64,000 nucleotides of DNA. Origin: Cardiocondyla obscurior. Lineage: Eukaryota > Arthropoda > Insecta > Hymenoptera > Formicidae. Positions 37,441 through 48,335 of the stretch are shown here, in pieces. The stretch spans positions 10,533,308-10,597,307 of the forward strand of contig NC_091866.1 in the NCBI RefSeq assembly GCF_019399895.1. Direction: 5' to 3'. Each line of letters starts with the position of its first letter. Position 1 is the stretch's first letter. Under the pieces are notes generated by a model. That model saw nothing but the letters and a program-made list of their open reading frames with translations. It was not told the origin of the DNA and ran no database searches. The translations under genes were made by a program, and so were the position numbers.

Positions 37441-38524
37441 TTCTATCACTCCCCGACCGTCGCCAATTAAATTAAATTAAATATTAAAATTAAACCGAAC
37501 CTCATCGCCGATTTGATATTCTATGAAAAACCACATTAGTTTTGTTGCAAAAAAAAGCCCGATATTAGAATACAAGGATACAAGAAATAATTGGAAAGTC
37601 GAGATAATTGCGATTAAGGCAGGTGATTTGATAAAAAGTCAAAGGAAGGAGATAACAAAGGTCCGTCGTTTTATACATTCGTACGAGTACCATCACGGAA
37701 GGCGGTGGTCGAGGGCAATATAGAGCAACGGAGCGACGGAGAATCCGCAATTATTCAATCGTGCTCCGTGAAGCTGCGTTTAACGCGTCGCTCTTTCACC
37801 GTCACAGACGTTTCGTAGAGTGCGCAGGAGAAGCGGCATATCCGTAATCTCGTCGTCGCATCGTCGCGCAATCTCAAAATCACAGTAATCGCTTGAAATT
37901 AAGAGATTAAAAACCGCAACTTTTACAAAAGTATCGAATTTGATTTTAGTTATCGATATGCTTTCAATTATTCTCATCGCGTCGGCTTAATTTTGTTTTT
38001 AAAAAAGAAAAAGACATTTTTTTTTTAAGTACATCCGTACAAAAAGTACATACGTGATTTCCTAATTTTATAGAATACAAATAGATTAACTAAAGTGAGA
38101 TAGAGTTTCGTGAATGTATGTGCGTCTGTAAAACCGATGAAATATATTTGAAGTAAATGTTACTTACGATATATTTTTTTTCGAGCTCTAACGTCTGACT
38201 TGTCTTGCAGATAAATTAATTTCCAATCGTTCTAAATTTGTGCTTTTTGTGATTTTACAATTTTTAAAACATTGAACTTGTTCCAAATGTTAAATATGAT
38301 TCTCGTTAGATTTCTGTGAAATGAGGAACCTGCACGCGACTGGACATATTAATAACTTAATGGTTTGTGCTACTTTGTGAATTTCTACAAATCAACTCGA
38401 CGTCAACTTAGTTATATTATTGTACACCGACAAATGAGCACGGTCGTACCGAAATATAAGATCTATCAAATGTGAAGTATCTGATTCGGGCAACGTTCTC
38501 GATAAAAAAAAAAATCGCGGCATA
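36878..38524 (+). other. Possible leader intron and 5' UTR of the SLC5 gene
   Basis: A donor at 36878 and the acceptor ending at 38210 would remove 1.33 kb and leave 38211-38524 as untranslated leader. No recognised coding sequence lies between. The pairing of these sites is an inference. Confidence 0.3.
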
Positions 38525-41500
38525 ATGGATTCGACGGATAAACGGCGTACGTTCGACTTGGTCGATTCGATCGTATTCATCGGGATGCTCGGTATCTCTG
38601 CTCTTGTAGGCATCTATCAATGTTATGCGTCCAGAAAAAAGGTGGACGCCGTGGGAGAGTATCTCGTAGGCGGTCAAAAGATGTCTATACTTCCGATAAG
38701 CATGTCGCTGATAGCAAGGTAAAAGAATTTGTTTCTTTCCCAGTGTTTTAATTTATCGTCGTTTAATTATTCGTCGAAAAAAAGTGCCTTACCTATTAAT
38801 ATTCTCCACAATTTTAAACTATACTTTTTACGTTTTAAAATATTTGATATATTATATACAAAAATAATTTTCTAAATTAACTTATATTCCTTTACGTGAA
38901 CCGTAAAATATGAAATTATCGCTAGAGAAATTACTCTGTGAACCGGAAATATAATAGGGCACGTTTGGTGACGTTTGATTCAATTGGTCGTCAAGGCTCT
39001 CTAGTTAACGTTGTAATCGTTAATGATCGCAAGTCCACGTGTCGGGATAACCGGGATAAGAAAATTTGTTTTAAGAGCACCCCACGTTAGTTACAAGCCG
39101 TCAACGTTTTATTGGCGGTAATTGTAATCTTTTCAAATTGCTTTTACTTTTGATTTGAACATATATTTCTCTGCGAGCTCACGAAGCCGCCTTCTCGAAA
39201 TTAAATTTATTTAAAAAATAAATGGAGAATTAGTGACGTGGTTAAATTTGTATGTTATATAAAATCTAAATGTATGCGAGCAATTTTAAGACGGCCTCTT
39301 AAAAATTGCAGTTACGTGTCGGGTATAGCAATGCTCGGATTGCCGGCTGAGATGTACGTTTACGGTACGCAATTATGGTGCATCGTGATCGCGGATAGTT
39401 TTGTGTCCGTGACGATGGCGATCGTGTACCTGCCGGTTTTCTACGGGCTCCGAATCACGTCGTCTTACGAGGTAAGTGAACAGTTGACGAATAATAGCGA
39501 GTCTTGATTAATCGGCAGTTCGCATTTCACAGTATCTGGAGTTGAGATTCAATCGAGTGGTCAGACTCATGGGATCCTGTATTTTCATCATCAAGATGGT
39601 ATGTTTGTCTTCACTTTATTCATCTTACATTAGACGAGACAATATGTATATTTGATACGTGATGTGCCAAATATAGTCTAATACTGTCTTATTACATTGA
39701 GAATTCTGCGAAGCGCTGAACTTAGTACTTGCCAATCTCGCGAGCAATTCAACACGCCGAGTAATCTTATGCTTGCAGCTGCTTTACATACCGCTAGTGA
39801 TATACGTGCCGGCGCTAGCCTTCAATCAAGCGACTGGAATGGATCTTTACACAATCGCGTTATTGGTCTGCGCCGTGTGCATCTTTTACACAACGTTGGT
39901 AAGATTTCAAATTCCAAAGCTCGAACATAATATTACATTTTATTTCCGAAAAGCACTTTTATTTCTCTCGTGAGAGAAAATTATATTTTATTAATTAAAA
40001 ATATTTTATTAATTAAAAATACCCGAGTGGAAATTTGTCTAGCTAATTTGATTTTGCAGCTAGTGATTAGATCGCGCAGATTAAATATATTTCTTAATTA
40101 ATGACCAGCTTGGTACTAGCCATAAATTATAAGAAAGTATTTATTATTTAGTGACTATCTTAAAAAAAAAAATAAAGTTGTTATTAAAAAAAAGAAAATA
40201 GTTATAAAATATTTGTAATTATTATACATTCTAGGGTGGCTTGAAAGCGGTCGTCTGGACAGATACTATTCAGACGGTGATGATGTTTGGTGCCGTCATC
40301 GCCGTTGCCGTACTCGGTACCGCTCGAGCTGGCGGTGTCGCGGAAGTATGGAAAAGAAACGTCGATACCGGAAGAATTGAGTTCTTCAAGTACCAGCAGC
40401 AATTTTTTATTTATTAATTTAACTTATCGCTATTGCAACATCTAGTTCTATTATTAAATTCGTGCAACACTCAGTCATAATTTTACTGATCTGGTTATTG
40501 CAAGTTGTCGGCTAATAAATGGTGTTTTTTTTTCTGTTTCTGCGTTAAATAGCATGGATCTAGATCCTACAGTAAGGCACACTTTTTGGGGCGTGGTGGT
40601 CGGTAATTATTTAAATTGGCTGGCCACGTGCTCAGTGAATCAAGCAATGGTGCAACGGTGCTTGGCGATGCCGAACTTGAAGAAGTCAAATGTGTGAGTC
40701 TAAGAAATGCATTACGATACACGGTGCATATTACTTATTTAATCCCCTTTATTATCTAGGGCGATTATGATAATGGCCGTAGGTATAACTTGCATCGTCT
40801 CGTTATGTTGCTACACGGGAATAGTCATCTACGCGGCCTTTTATGACTGCGATCCGGTCACGACGAAGGTAAAATGATCACGGTGACGTGAATTCGTAAA
40901 TTGGATATTATTGGGTGAAGTGTCCCGAACGATTTCGAAATTTCAATTAATTTAGAAACAAAAATAAAAATCAATATAATCGGAGAGAGATATATATACG
41001 TATATACGCAAAATTTTGATTGTTTCAGTAAATACTAACAAAATAAAATTACGTTTTAGCAAATACGAAAACCTGATCAACTGTTACCTTATTTCGTAAT
41101 GGAATTATCAGAGACGATACCAGGATTGCCAGGATTATTCGTTTCCGGTGTATTCAGTGCGGCATTGAGGTATTGTAAAATTTATACAAACTAAATATGT
41201 TCTTTAATTAAAATAAAATTAATATTATTTTTTTATGAATGCAAATTTCTTGGCAAATTTTAAATTATTGATAACTAATTAAAAGATGATACTGCATAAT
41301 GCTCATCTTCTCTTTTTACGTGTAAAATATTTGCTCGTTGACCTTTAGCACAATGTCGACCGGCTTAAATTCCATGTCCGGCGTGATTTATGAAGACATG
41401 ATCAAGCCATGTCTCCGTAAGCCGATCTCCAACGTTAACGCGAGTCGTATTATAAAAGTCACGGTTGTGATAATAGGAGCAATTTGCGTGGGTCTTGTAT

Positions 41501-42804
41501 TTATGGTCGAGAAGCTGAGCGGTTTGATCCAGGTAGGGAACGCGTAATTGCACACATTCATTTAACAAACCACCAGATTAAGTGCGTGAATTAATTACGT
41601 TTAAAACGAAACATGCTGGTATTTTCAGGCTGGTAAAAGTTTGTCGGGAATAACAGCCGGGCCGTTACTTGGAATGTTCACGCTGGGCATGTTATTTCCC
41701 ATGGCTAACTCTAAGGTAAGAAAATATTCGTCGAGAAACTGTTAAAAATACGTTACAAATGCTTTCGAGTTTATTTCATTGACAGGTTACTCAACTTTCA
41801 CTTAAATCTAAACGATATCTGCATTACCTTTCAAATCTTATCGTCCCCTAAAGATATGTTTATTTACATAAACTTATTGTTTAATTTTTTTTTAAGCAAA
41901 ACTTCACTCTAAAATATAATATCAGTTAAGGTATCCCATAATTCCTGACGGTTAATTTTAATAACGAATTTAGGATATACGTATAAATGATTCGCAGAGT
42001 ATATTATTAAAATCAAATTGGGCATAAAAAAATCTTATGTCTGCCAAGAAGTATATTCTTTGTAGTTTATCTGAATAGTTCAGAGTTTCTTTTTCTTCAT
42101 ACATTACAGAAAGACAAACTCTGGGTTAGTGCAACCAATTCAGCTATAAGAAAACTAAGGAATTATTCTATCTCTATTTTGTTATCTACTCAAATAGGGA
42201 GCACTCGTTGGTGCGTTGGTTAGTCTGAACTTGGTCGCTTGGATCTCGTTCGGTACGCAAGCGGCGATTTCCAACGGGTCCATTAATTTCCCGGTAAAAC
42301 CGGTATCAGTAGAAGGATGCACTGAATCGTTGAAAAGCACCGCCGGGAACCTCACCACAATCGTCGAAACCGCTGTCAGGTACATTTATCGAATTGTTCT
42401 TATATCATAAGAATCACATAATTCCTCCCATATTTAAACATGTCTTTTTCTTTTTTTTTTTTTTTTTTTTTTCAGAGAACAACCTTTCTTTCTATACAGA
42501 ATGTCATATCTCTGGTACACATGGGTAGGTTTTCTACTCACGGTTCTAGTGGGTCTATTAGTCTCGTGGTTCACGGGTCCATCTAAGTACACTCGCGTAG
42601 ACAGGAGATTATTTACACCCGTTATACATAGGTTTTTATCCAGAGATCCTCAGAAAACGGTACGTACTACAAATCTACAATCCGAAAAATAAACTATCAC
42701 TAATATAAAACTGTAACCTTATTCTTTCTTCCGTACAGAATGAAGCTGAACTCGCAAAAATAACGAATGACGTGAACGATATAACGCAAACTTCTAAATG
42801 TTAA
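38525..42804 (+). CDS. SLC5-family sodium-coupled solute symporter (SMCT/SMVT-like), complete
   Basis: Thirteen exons join in phase to 585 residues: 38525-38718, 39312-39471, 39533-39598, 39779-39898, 40235-40389, 40553-40693, 40760-40868, 41060-41169, 41349-41532, 41629-41715, 42198-42379, 42476-42659, 42739-42804. All borders are GT-AG. The N-terminus has one helix and EYLVGGQKMSILPISMSLIA, then SYVSGIAMLGLPAEMYVYG, the first core helix of SLC5 transporters. GGLKAVVWTDTIQ and NWLATCSVNQAMVQRCLA are family signatures. FSAALSTMSTGLNSMSGV carries the conserved Ser/Thr of the second sodium site. An extracellular NLT sequon lies near the last helix. Length and order fit the monocarboxylate/multivitamin branch (SLC5A5/6/8/12). 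Known role: sodium-driven uptake of small organic anions or vitamins at the plasma membrane. The substrate cannot be read from sequence. It converges with CNOT9. Confidence 0.93.
38719..39311 (+). other. First coding intron of the SLC5 gene
   Basis: A 593 bp intron with donor GTAAAA and acceptor ATTGCAG, interrupting the serine codon of the MSLIAS motif (phase 2). Nothing else is seen. The remaining SLC5 introns are shorter, except 41716-42197 (482 bp), which is also featureless. Confidence 0.8.
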
Positions 42805-42898
42805 CCACTATTTCTTTTTCCTCGCAATTAGACAAAAACTGTACGATAGTACACGTCACATTCTTTTTTGTGTATCTGACTTAGTTCTAATATGTTAC

Positions 42899-42904
42899 AA
42901 TAAA
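42899..42904 (+). terminator. Polyadenylation signal of the SLC5 gene
   Basis: AATAAA 94 bp after the stop codon at 42802-42804, at a normal distance for a short 3' UTR. Confidence 0.65.
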
Positions 42905-43009
42905 ATTACTTATTAACTTAAAACTTATAATCATTAAACGATACGACACAAATGATATCGTTATGTTACATCGAAATGATACAATAATTATCTCATGTGC
43001 ACAGTCATC

Positions 43010-43600
43010 GACTAATCACATATAAGTCGGGACTAATTTCGAATACAACTTGTAACGCGCGTGCAAATAAATCTTATGTAAACTTCTATAATACTCGGGC
43101 AGTGATTTAGAATTTACTGATTCAGTTTTACACGCTATAATGTACTGAAAGATAGATATGGCGTTTACTTCGGCGACGGCGGCTAGCGTACGTGACACCA
43201 GTGTAATGTGCGTCGAGTCTCACACGAAGCGCGAATGTATTTACATACATGTGCCACGGAACATCGGCCGCCGAGGATCACTGAAAACTGAGGTGCAGCG
43301 CAACTCCGCTACTTTTTCCCCCGCCCTCTGGCCGAGGGAGGCTCGAGAGGATAGAGACGCAGTGGGGCGCGTTTCCCCTTCAGTTCAGACGCACACCACG
43401 CCAGTGTCACGTACGATAGCCGCAGTTGTTGAAGCAAATGCTATGTCTGTCTTCCAGTGCACGCATTGTATATCGTCCATTTAATTAGACTTAATTAGGC
43501 CAACTGTAATGTACAAAGAGAACGAATGTTAGTTCTAATATATTTGCATGTCTATTTGTGTACACGTTGAAGAATGATTTGCGCAATTGAATACTGATTT
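43010..43600. repeat. Imperfect inverted repeat between convergent genes
   Basis: The best arms are 43142-43200 and 43401-43460, about 75% complementary by eye. The block GTACGTGACAC is inverted exactly. Weaker complementarity extends outward to about 43010 and 43600 and inward to about 43240 and 43350. Many differences are transitions that would leave G-U pairs in a plus-strand RNA. Both arms encode a similar peptide in inverted orientation (SRTLAAVAEVNAISIFQ and SRTIAAVVEANAMSVFQ), so one open frame per strand is explained by the duplication. No transposase. It may be a fold-back element, hairpin RNA or decayed inverted duplication. Confidence 0.75.
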
Positions 43601-44044
43601 ATGGCGTATTTTTAGGCAATGAATAACGTATCTATGTTGTAAAATCTACCAAAATATCCGGCGCCTGGACATGAATATGTTTATAAATGTTAATAAAGTC
43701 GATTTATCTTGATAAAAAAATCACACTTGCAAATGTTATATATATATGCAGTCCTTATATTATACATGTCGCAATATCATGCATAAAAATTCATGCACAT
43801 CTAGTTTTACAAAATATTTATTTGTTTAAATTTTTAAAATATTCCTTAATATTTTAAGTTCAAAGTAATATTTGATATCTCCTGAAATCGAACCGATTAT
43901 TAATTGGTAGATTTTGTCGCAAGTGTTTATACATATTTACAACGATCGTAACGATCAGTACTTGAATTGCCAATTCAACGACATACTTATTACTAGTTTT
44001 CACAGCACATTTTATAATTATATGTAACAATACGCAGATGGCCA

Positions 44045-44050
44045 TTTATT
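44045..44050 (-). terminator. Candidate polyadenylation signal of CNOT9
   Basis: TTTATT on the plus strand (AATAAA on the minus strand), about 125 bp beyond the CNOT9 stop codon. Position and spacing are normal. Confidence 0.55.
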
Positions 44051-44173
44051 ATCATATTCTATTTTGTAAAAAGGATATATTTCGTTAAAAGGATACAGAA
44101 TGATGTACGAATAGAAGGGTTTTGAAATCTGTTCTAACATATGTTGAATCTTACCATCATCACAGAAGAGAAT

Positions 44174-45474
44174 TTAAGATGTAAGCGGCGACATACCAAT
44201 CGACGTTCTCGGATCTTGTTGACCTTGTTGAGTTGGTGGAACTTGTGGTGGTGGACCAGTCTCCAGATTCTTGAGGAGTAAGTTCAACCAGTGCTTAGTT
44301 GATGCATCTTCTTGTAAACAAGTTGCAAATGTGTTATCTCTGAGCTGATCTGGTAAACATTGCCTTAGAGCTAGCAGCGCTCTGCAAAATTAATCACACA
44401 AATAAGTCTTTTGGAATTTTTTACGAATGTATTACGTGTAAAACATATACAGGGTAAATATATACCTTGGATTGTCAGAGAGTCTTAAATAACATCGTAC
44501 AACATGTTTGAGCAATCTAGCAGAAGGATCTTTAGCTAAAGATAAAACCATTTTTCCAAGTATCATAGCGACATGGCTAAATCTATCATAGGTTTGACAG
44601 ATATAGGACAGGCCACTATCATCCAATAGTATTTTTTGCAATATAAACGTTGCCACAGTCTTACTCAATTCTGAACCACTTTCCATAATCCGTAAACAAA
44701 GTGGGATAATCTCCGTAGTGAGAAGGAAGGTGATCACTTCTTGTTCATCAGTTTTTACCAATGCACCAATCACACCAAGACTTGTCAAGCGAAGATACTC
44801 AAATGGACGTGTTTTGCTCACGGTATGCAAAAATGGATAAAGAAATAATGGAACATGTGCCTAAAATCAAACAAATTATGTACATATTTGTCAACTAATA
44901 TTTTTTTTTTTTTCATTTTTTTATTTTTTTCATTTTTTTATTTTTTTCATTTTTTTCTTTTTCATATAATTTTTTTTTTTTTTTATTTTTTCATTTTTTT
45001 CATTTTTTTCTTTTTCATATAATTTTTTCTTTATTCATATAATGAAGCAAATAACATACCTAGCCATATATCATTGCATATCTGATCACAGTTATTTAAT
45101 AAAAAAATATATTAGTAAATTTGTTAAAAAACATGATAAAAACAAACCTGGAGAAACGCAGATCTTGTTTCTGGATGGCTAGCCACGCATTGTAACAGAG
45201 CCAAGGCATTGCAGACTCTATTGCTTTGATAAGCTGTTAGAGTCGCAGGGTTGATTGCTGGATAGATGTTAATGATTTCTTGCAGGAGAGATGCTGTAGT
45301 GCCAAACGAATGCCACAGCATAGGTGCTAAGTCTGGCACTACCTCACGCTTTTTACTCAACTCCAGAAGAGCATTTTCCCTCGTTTCCGGATTTGACAAC
45401 TCAATTATCCACGTGTAGACCTTTTCGCGGTCGACGGTGGACTGCTGAGCGGCCGGGCTTTGCTGGGTACTCAT
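44174..45474 (-). CDS. CNOT9: CCR4-NOT complex subunit 9 (CNOT9 / Rcd-1 / RQCD1), complete
   Basis: Three minus-strand exons join in phase: 45148-45474 (ATG at 45474), 44466-44860 and 44174-44381 (TAA), giving 309 residues against about 300 in human and fly. The variable N-terminus MSTQQSPAAQQS is followed by REKVYTWIIELSNPETRENA, then armadillo-type helices: LAPMLWHSFGTTASLLQEII, LALLQCVASHPETRSAFLQ, PFEYLRLTSLGVIGALVK and LLKHVVRCYLRLSDNPRA. The sequence is close to the near-invariant animal CNOT9 core. Known role: it binds the CNOT1 scaffold and recruits GW182, Roquin and other repressors, so that bound mRNAs are deadenylated and silenced in the cytoplasm. The C-terminal tail (GPPPQVPPTQQ, then SPLTS) is Pro/Gln-rich. 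It converges with the SLC5 gene. Confidence 0.97.
44899..45033. repeat. T-rich low-complexity tract with a 53-bp tandem duplication
   Basis: This lies in the first intron of CNOT9. The block CATTTTTTTCTTTTTCATAT occurs at 44948 and again at 45001, a 53-bp period, inside a run of T and CAT repeats. It is A-rich on the CNOT9 coding strand. Confidence 0.7.
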
Positions 45475-47012
45475 ATCCTACTTCTGATTGCCGTTTCCTA
45501 AATCAATTCGTATATCGGTGACGTGCGATTTACGTTTATTTTGCGTTAACGATCAATTTCTTTGCTTCAGATCCGTTCCTTACGCCGCCAAGCCTGAAAA
45601 CCTAACCACCTAACCTCTACCATCAGCAGGTCGACAGTTTATGCGACGAGTCAAGTATTACATACAGATTTTCGTAGCGTCTTCGCGTGCTTCTTGCGCG
45701 AGTAGCCGGCTTCTCAGTCCATCACGATGCTCGCCGTACTTAACACTCGAGATTAATCTCGACTGGATAAACAAAATTAACTGTACGCCTTTCGATTTCT
45801 TCTGGATGTTTCGTTAGGGTACGGCTACATTTAGAGTACGCGCGACATCTAACCACTTACTGCGAGTTCGTTCATTTGCACTGTGTGCTGCACTCCGAAA
45901 AGCAAAGCAGTTTACCACCGGCACGGATTAACCTCAATTCTAACTTAATTAATTTTTTATTGTTTTTTAGTTTCAAAGATTAGAAAAAGATGAATGATTG
46001 CGGAAAGAAAAATTAATCTGCCTTGGCAGAAATGGGTATAATCGACATTTGATAAGTTAGAAAAGTCTCACGTACGTTTAATATATAGACAAGATCTTTT
46101 TGTTTTTAATTATGCACTCAAAAGGAAATTGGAGCAATATTCGATTATAATTACGGAATTAATTATTTCAATATAGGCGTTCAATTAATATGCATTTACA
46201 TGCAAGGCTAGAGTCAATTTTGTATTTTCCACAATTTCAATTTAATTACTCCGAAATTGTTTATCCTGTAAATGTCACCGAAAAAGATTTTTTTATATTT
46301 TTTTTTTTTATTATCGTGTTTCATATTTTTGCAATACTTTTTACAACAGGTTTGCAGCAGAGTACTTGAGAAGAGAAGAGCATGCAGATTTTGTTATTAT
46401 TTGTTTCACTTATTGCTTTGAATTTAATTTACTTTCTCGTTTATTTTTTGACGATAATACAAACCGTACTAGCTTTTTACATTAACAGATTAAGCTGATC
46501 TTGTTTTGCATTAGTAAAGGAATTTTTAATAACAAAATTTATTTGTAAAAATGCAGAAAACTTGTTTGCGCGATTAAAAAAAAGAAATAAAAAAAAAAAA
46601 AGAACGCTACAAAAAGAGATACAGGAAAAAGTAAAGTTTGTAATATTCGTGAATATGTAGCATTCGCACGTTCGCAATTAGAAATATATTTAACTGCGTA
46701 ATTCTGCAGTTAGTAGTAACGTGTGTACTTTCCGACCACCGTTTTTAATACAAAGAACCGTGCAATTAAACTATTAAAAAGTGCAGCTTTTATTGCAAAA
46801 TAATTATCGCAAACAATTATTAAATATTACGGAATATTCCCGATTCCCTTTCTCACTTTACATCTACGTTCAAAAATGTTTATATTCGTTCTGAACGAGC
46901 TTAATTTTTATTTACGTTAACGACCACCTACGCAATGTCATTGCGATACGCGGCTGAATGTATCTCGGGCTAGGGACACGCGCGCGCGATTCCGCGCTAT
47001 AGTTCAGAGCGT
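45475..47012. other. Region between the divergent CNOT9 and unidentified genes
   Basis: The first 300-400 bp, up to about 45.9 kb, is fairly GC-rich and should hold the CNOT9 leader and promoter on the minus strand. The remainder (45.9-46.9 kb) is AT-rich with no recognised feature. No spliced 5' exon of CNOT9 could be fixed. Confidence 0.5.
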
Positions 47013-48335
47013 TCAGTTGTTCAGTATCGCTCGGTCTCTCGTCGGAGTGTGTCGCGGTGACGCGGTGGTGACTGTACGGCGCAATCAAGATCGCAAGAGA
47101 GAGAAAGAGAGACCGAGAGAGGACCCGGCCGCGTTGTTAAGTTCATGTGATCCGCGATACGTGCTTGGGGAACGTACGGAGGTGCGTTGGGATCCTCGCG
47201 CGTTCGTTATTCGCGTCGACGGGTAAGATACTTTTCTCACGGACGGCGCCGTGCGCGCTGGGGGCAGAAGTCAGTCGTCGCGACTCTCCTCCCGTTGTAA
47301 CATTTTAGTTCGGCACTCTAGTAAGGCATCTCTCGCGATTTTCTCGAGCTCGGGAATCCGGCGTCGATCGAATCGTCGCGACGAGGGTAGTACGCTCGCC
47401 ACGGCGATGATCATTCGTCGCGGCACTGGTTGTTGCAGTGGTTTGAATTTACGACGGTCATGGCGGTTGAGTATCAATCCAACAGTCAACGGACAGAGTT
47501 AGTTGGCGGTAACTTCACGGCGACGCGTGGGTCGTGCGCGAGTCGCTCTCGAGGGGCGCTGATCAACAAGTAGTTCGTAGTGTTCGTACGCGCCGCGGAC
47601 GAGGCGTATTCGCGTCGGAGTGTACAGAGAGACGTGCGTGGCTTTCTGGAGGCACGGTAAAAGCCCGCCTTTCCCCGTGATATCAAGACGAAGCGCTCGG
47701 CGACGTTGGCGAGCTTCATCACGCTTGAGTCAACCGACGTCGACAATCGAGGAACTTGGCGAGGGCAGGAGAGCTATCATCCCGCGACGCTGAGACCGGC
47801 GACGGACGACCTTCGAGATCACCGTGCGGCGAGGATTCTCGACGAAATCAGAGCGTGAGTGCGTTCAACGAGCTTCATTTGTCGAGCCACCGGAAGTTTG
47901 CGCGGAACGATCGGCGACGTGCTGCCATTAAACACTGTTTACAAACAGACGCAAACGCGGCCGTGGGTGATCAGCGGCGCAATCGAGTGTAACAGAAACT
48001 TTCGAGGGACACCGAAATCACGTTATTGGTCGCGCTGCCAATTATTGTCGATTGCATCATGCCCCGGGCGCTGTTGATCTCGTTCGGGGTCGGATCTCGC
48101 GGCCGGCCGTGATCGATCCCAGGTCGGCGATCCGCGATCCCGGAGTGTAAGTGCGGGTACGCGCGCGCGCCCGTAGAATGCGGAAGTGAGACGCAGCTCG
48201 CTCCGCGAAGATGTGATCGTCGTGGTGGTGCCGAGGTCCAGCAGCATCGCGGGGGCGGAAGCAGCAAGGTGTGGGGGTGCCGCGAACGTCGCCGGTACCG
48301 GCAGCAGTGGACTCTATAAAGTGGCGGTGACGTCA
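47013..48335 (+). promoter_or_regulatory. Promoter and GC-rich 5' leader of the unidentified plus-strand gene
   Basis: A TCAGTT initiator matching the arthropod consensus lies at 47013-47018, where AT-rich DNA changes to CpG-rich DNA. A good donor (GG then GTAAGA) at 47222-47223 could end a first non-coding exon. The rest, up to the ATG at 48336, has open frames in several phases but none starting with a convincing ATG. TATAAA at 48315-48320 and a CRE at 48328-48335 lie just before the ATG. Confidence 0.45.
48328..48335. promoter_or_regulatory. Full CRE palindrome TGACGTCA (first copy)
   Basis: A perfect 8-bp cAMP-response element directly abutting the proposed ATG at 48336. A second identical copy lies 147 bp downstream. 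CRE sites bind CREB/ATF bZIP factors. Confidence 0.5.

Noticed and set aside
43158..43484. Plus-strand open frame of 108 codons between SLC5 and CNOT9
   Set aside because: Its C-terminal peptide is mirrored on the other strand by the inverted repeat; the middle is low-complexity. Reported as a repeat rather than a gene.
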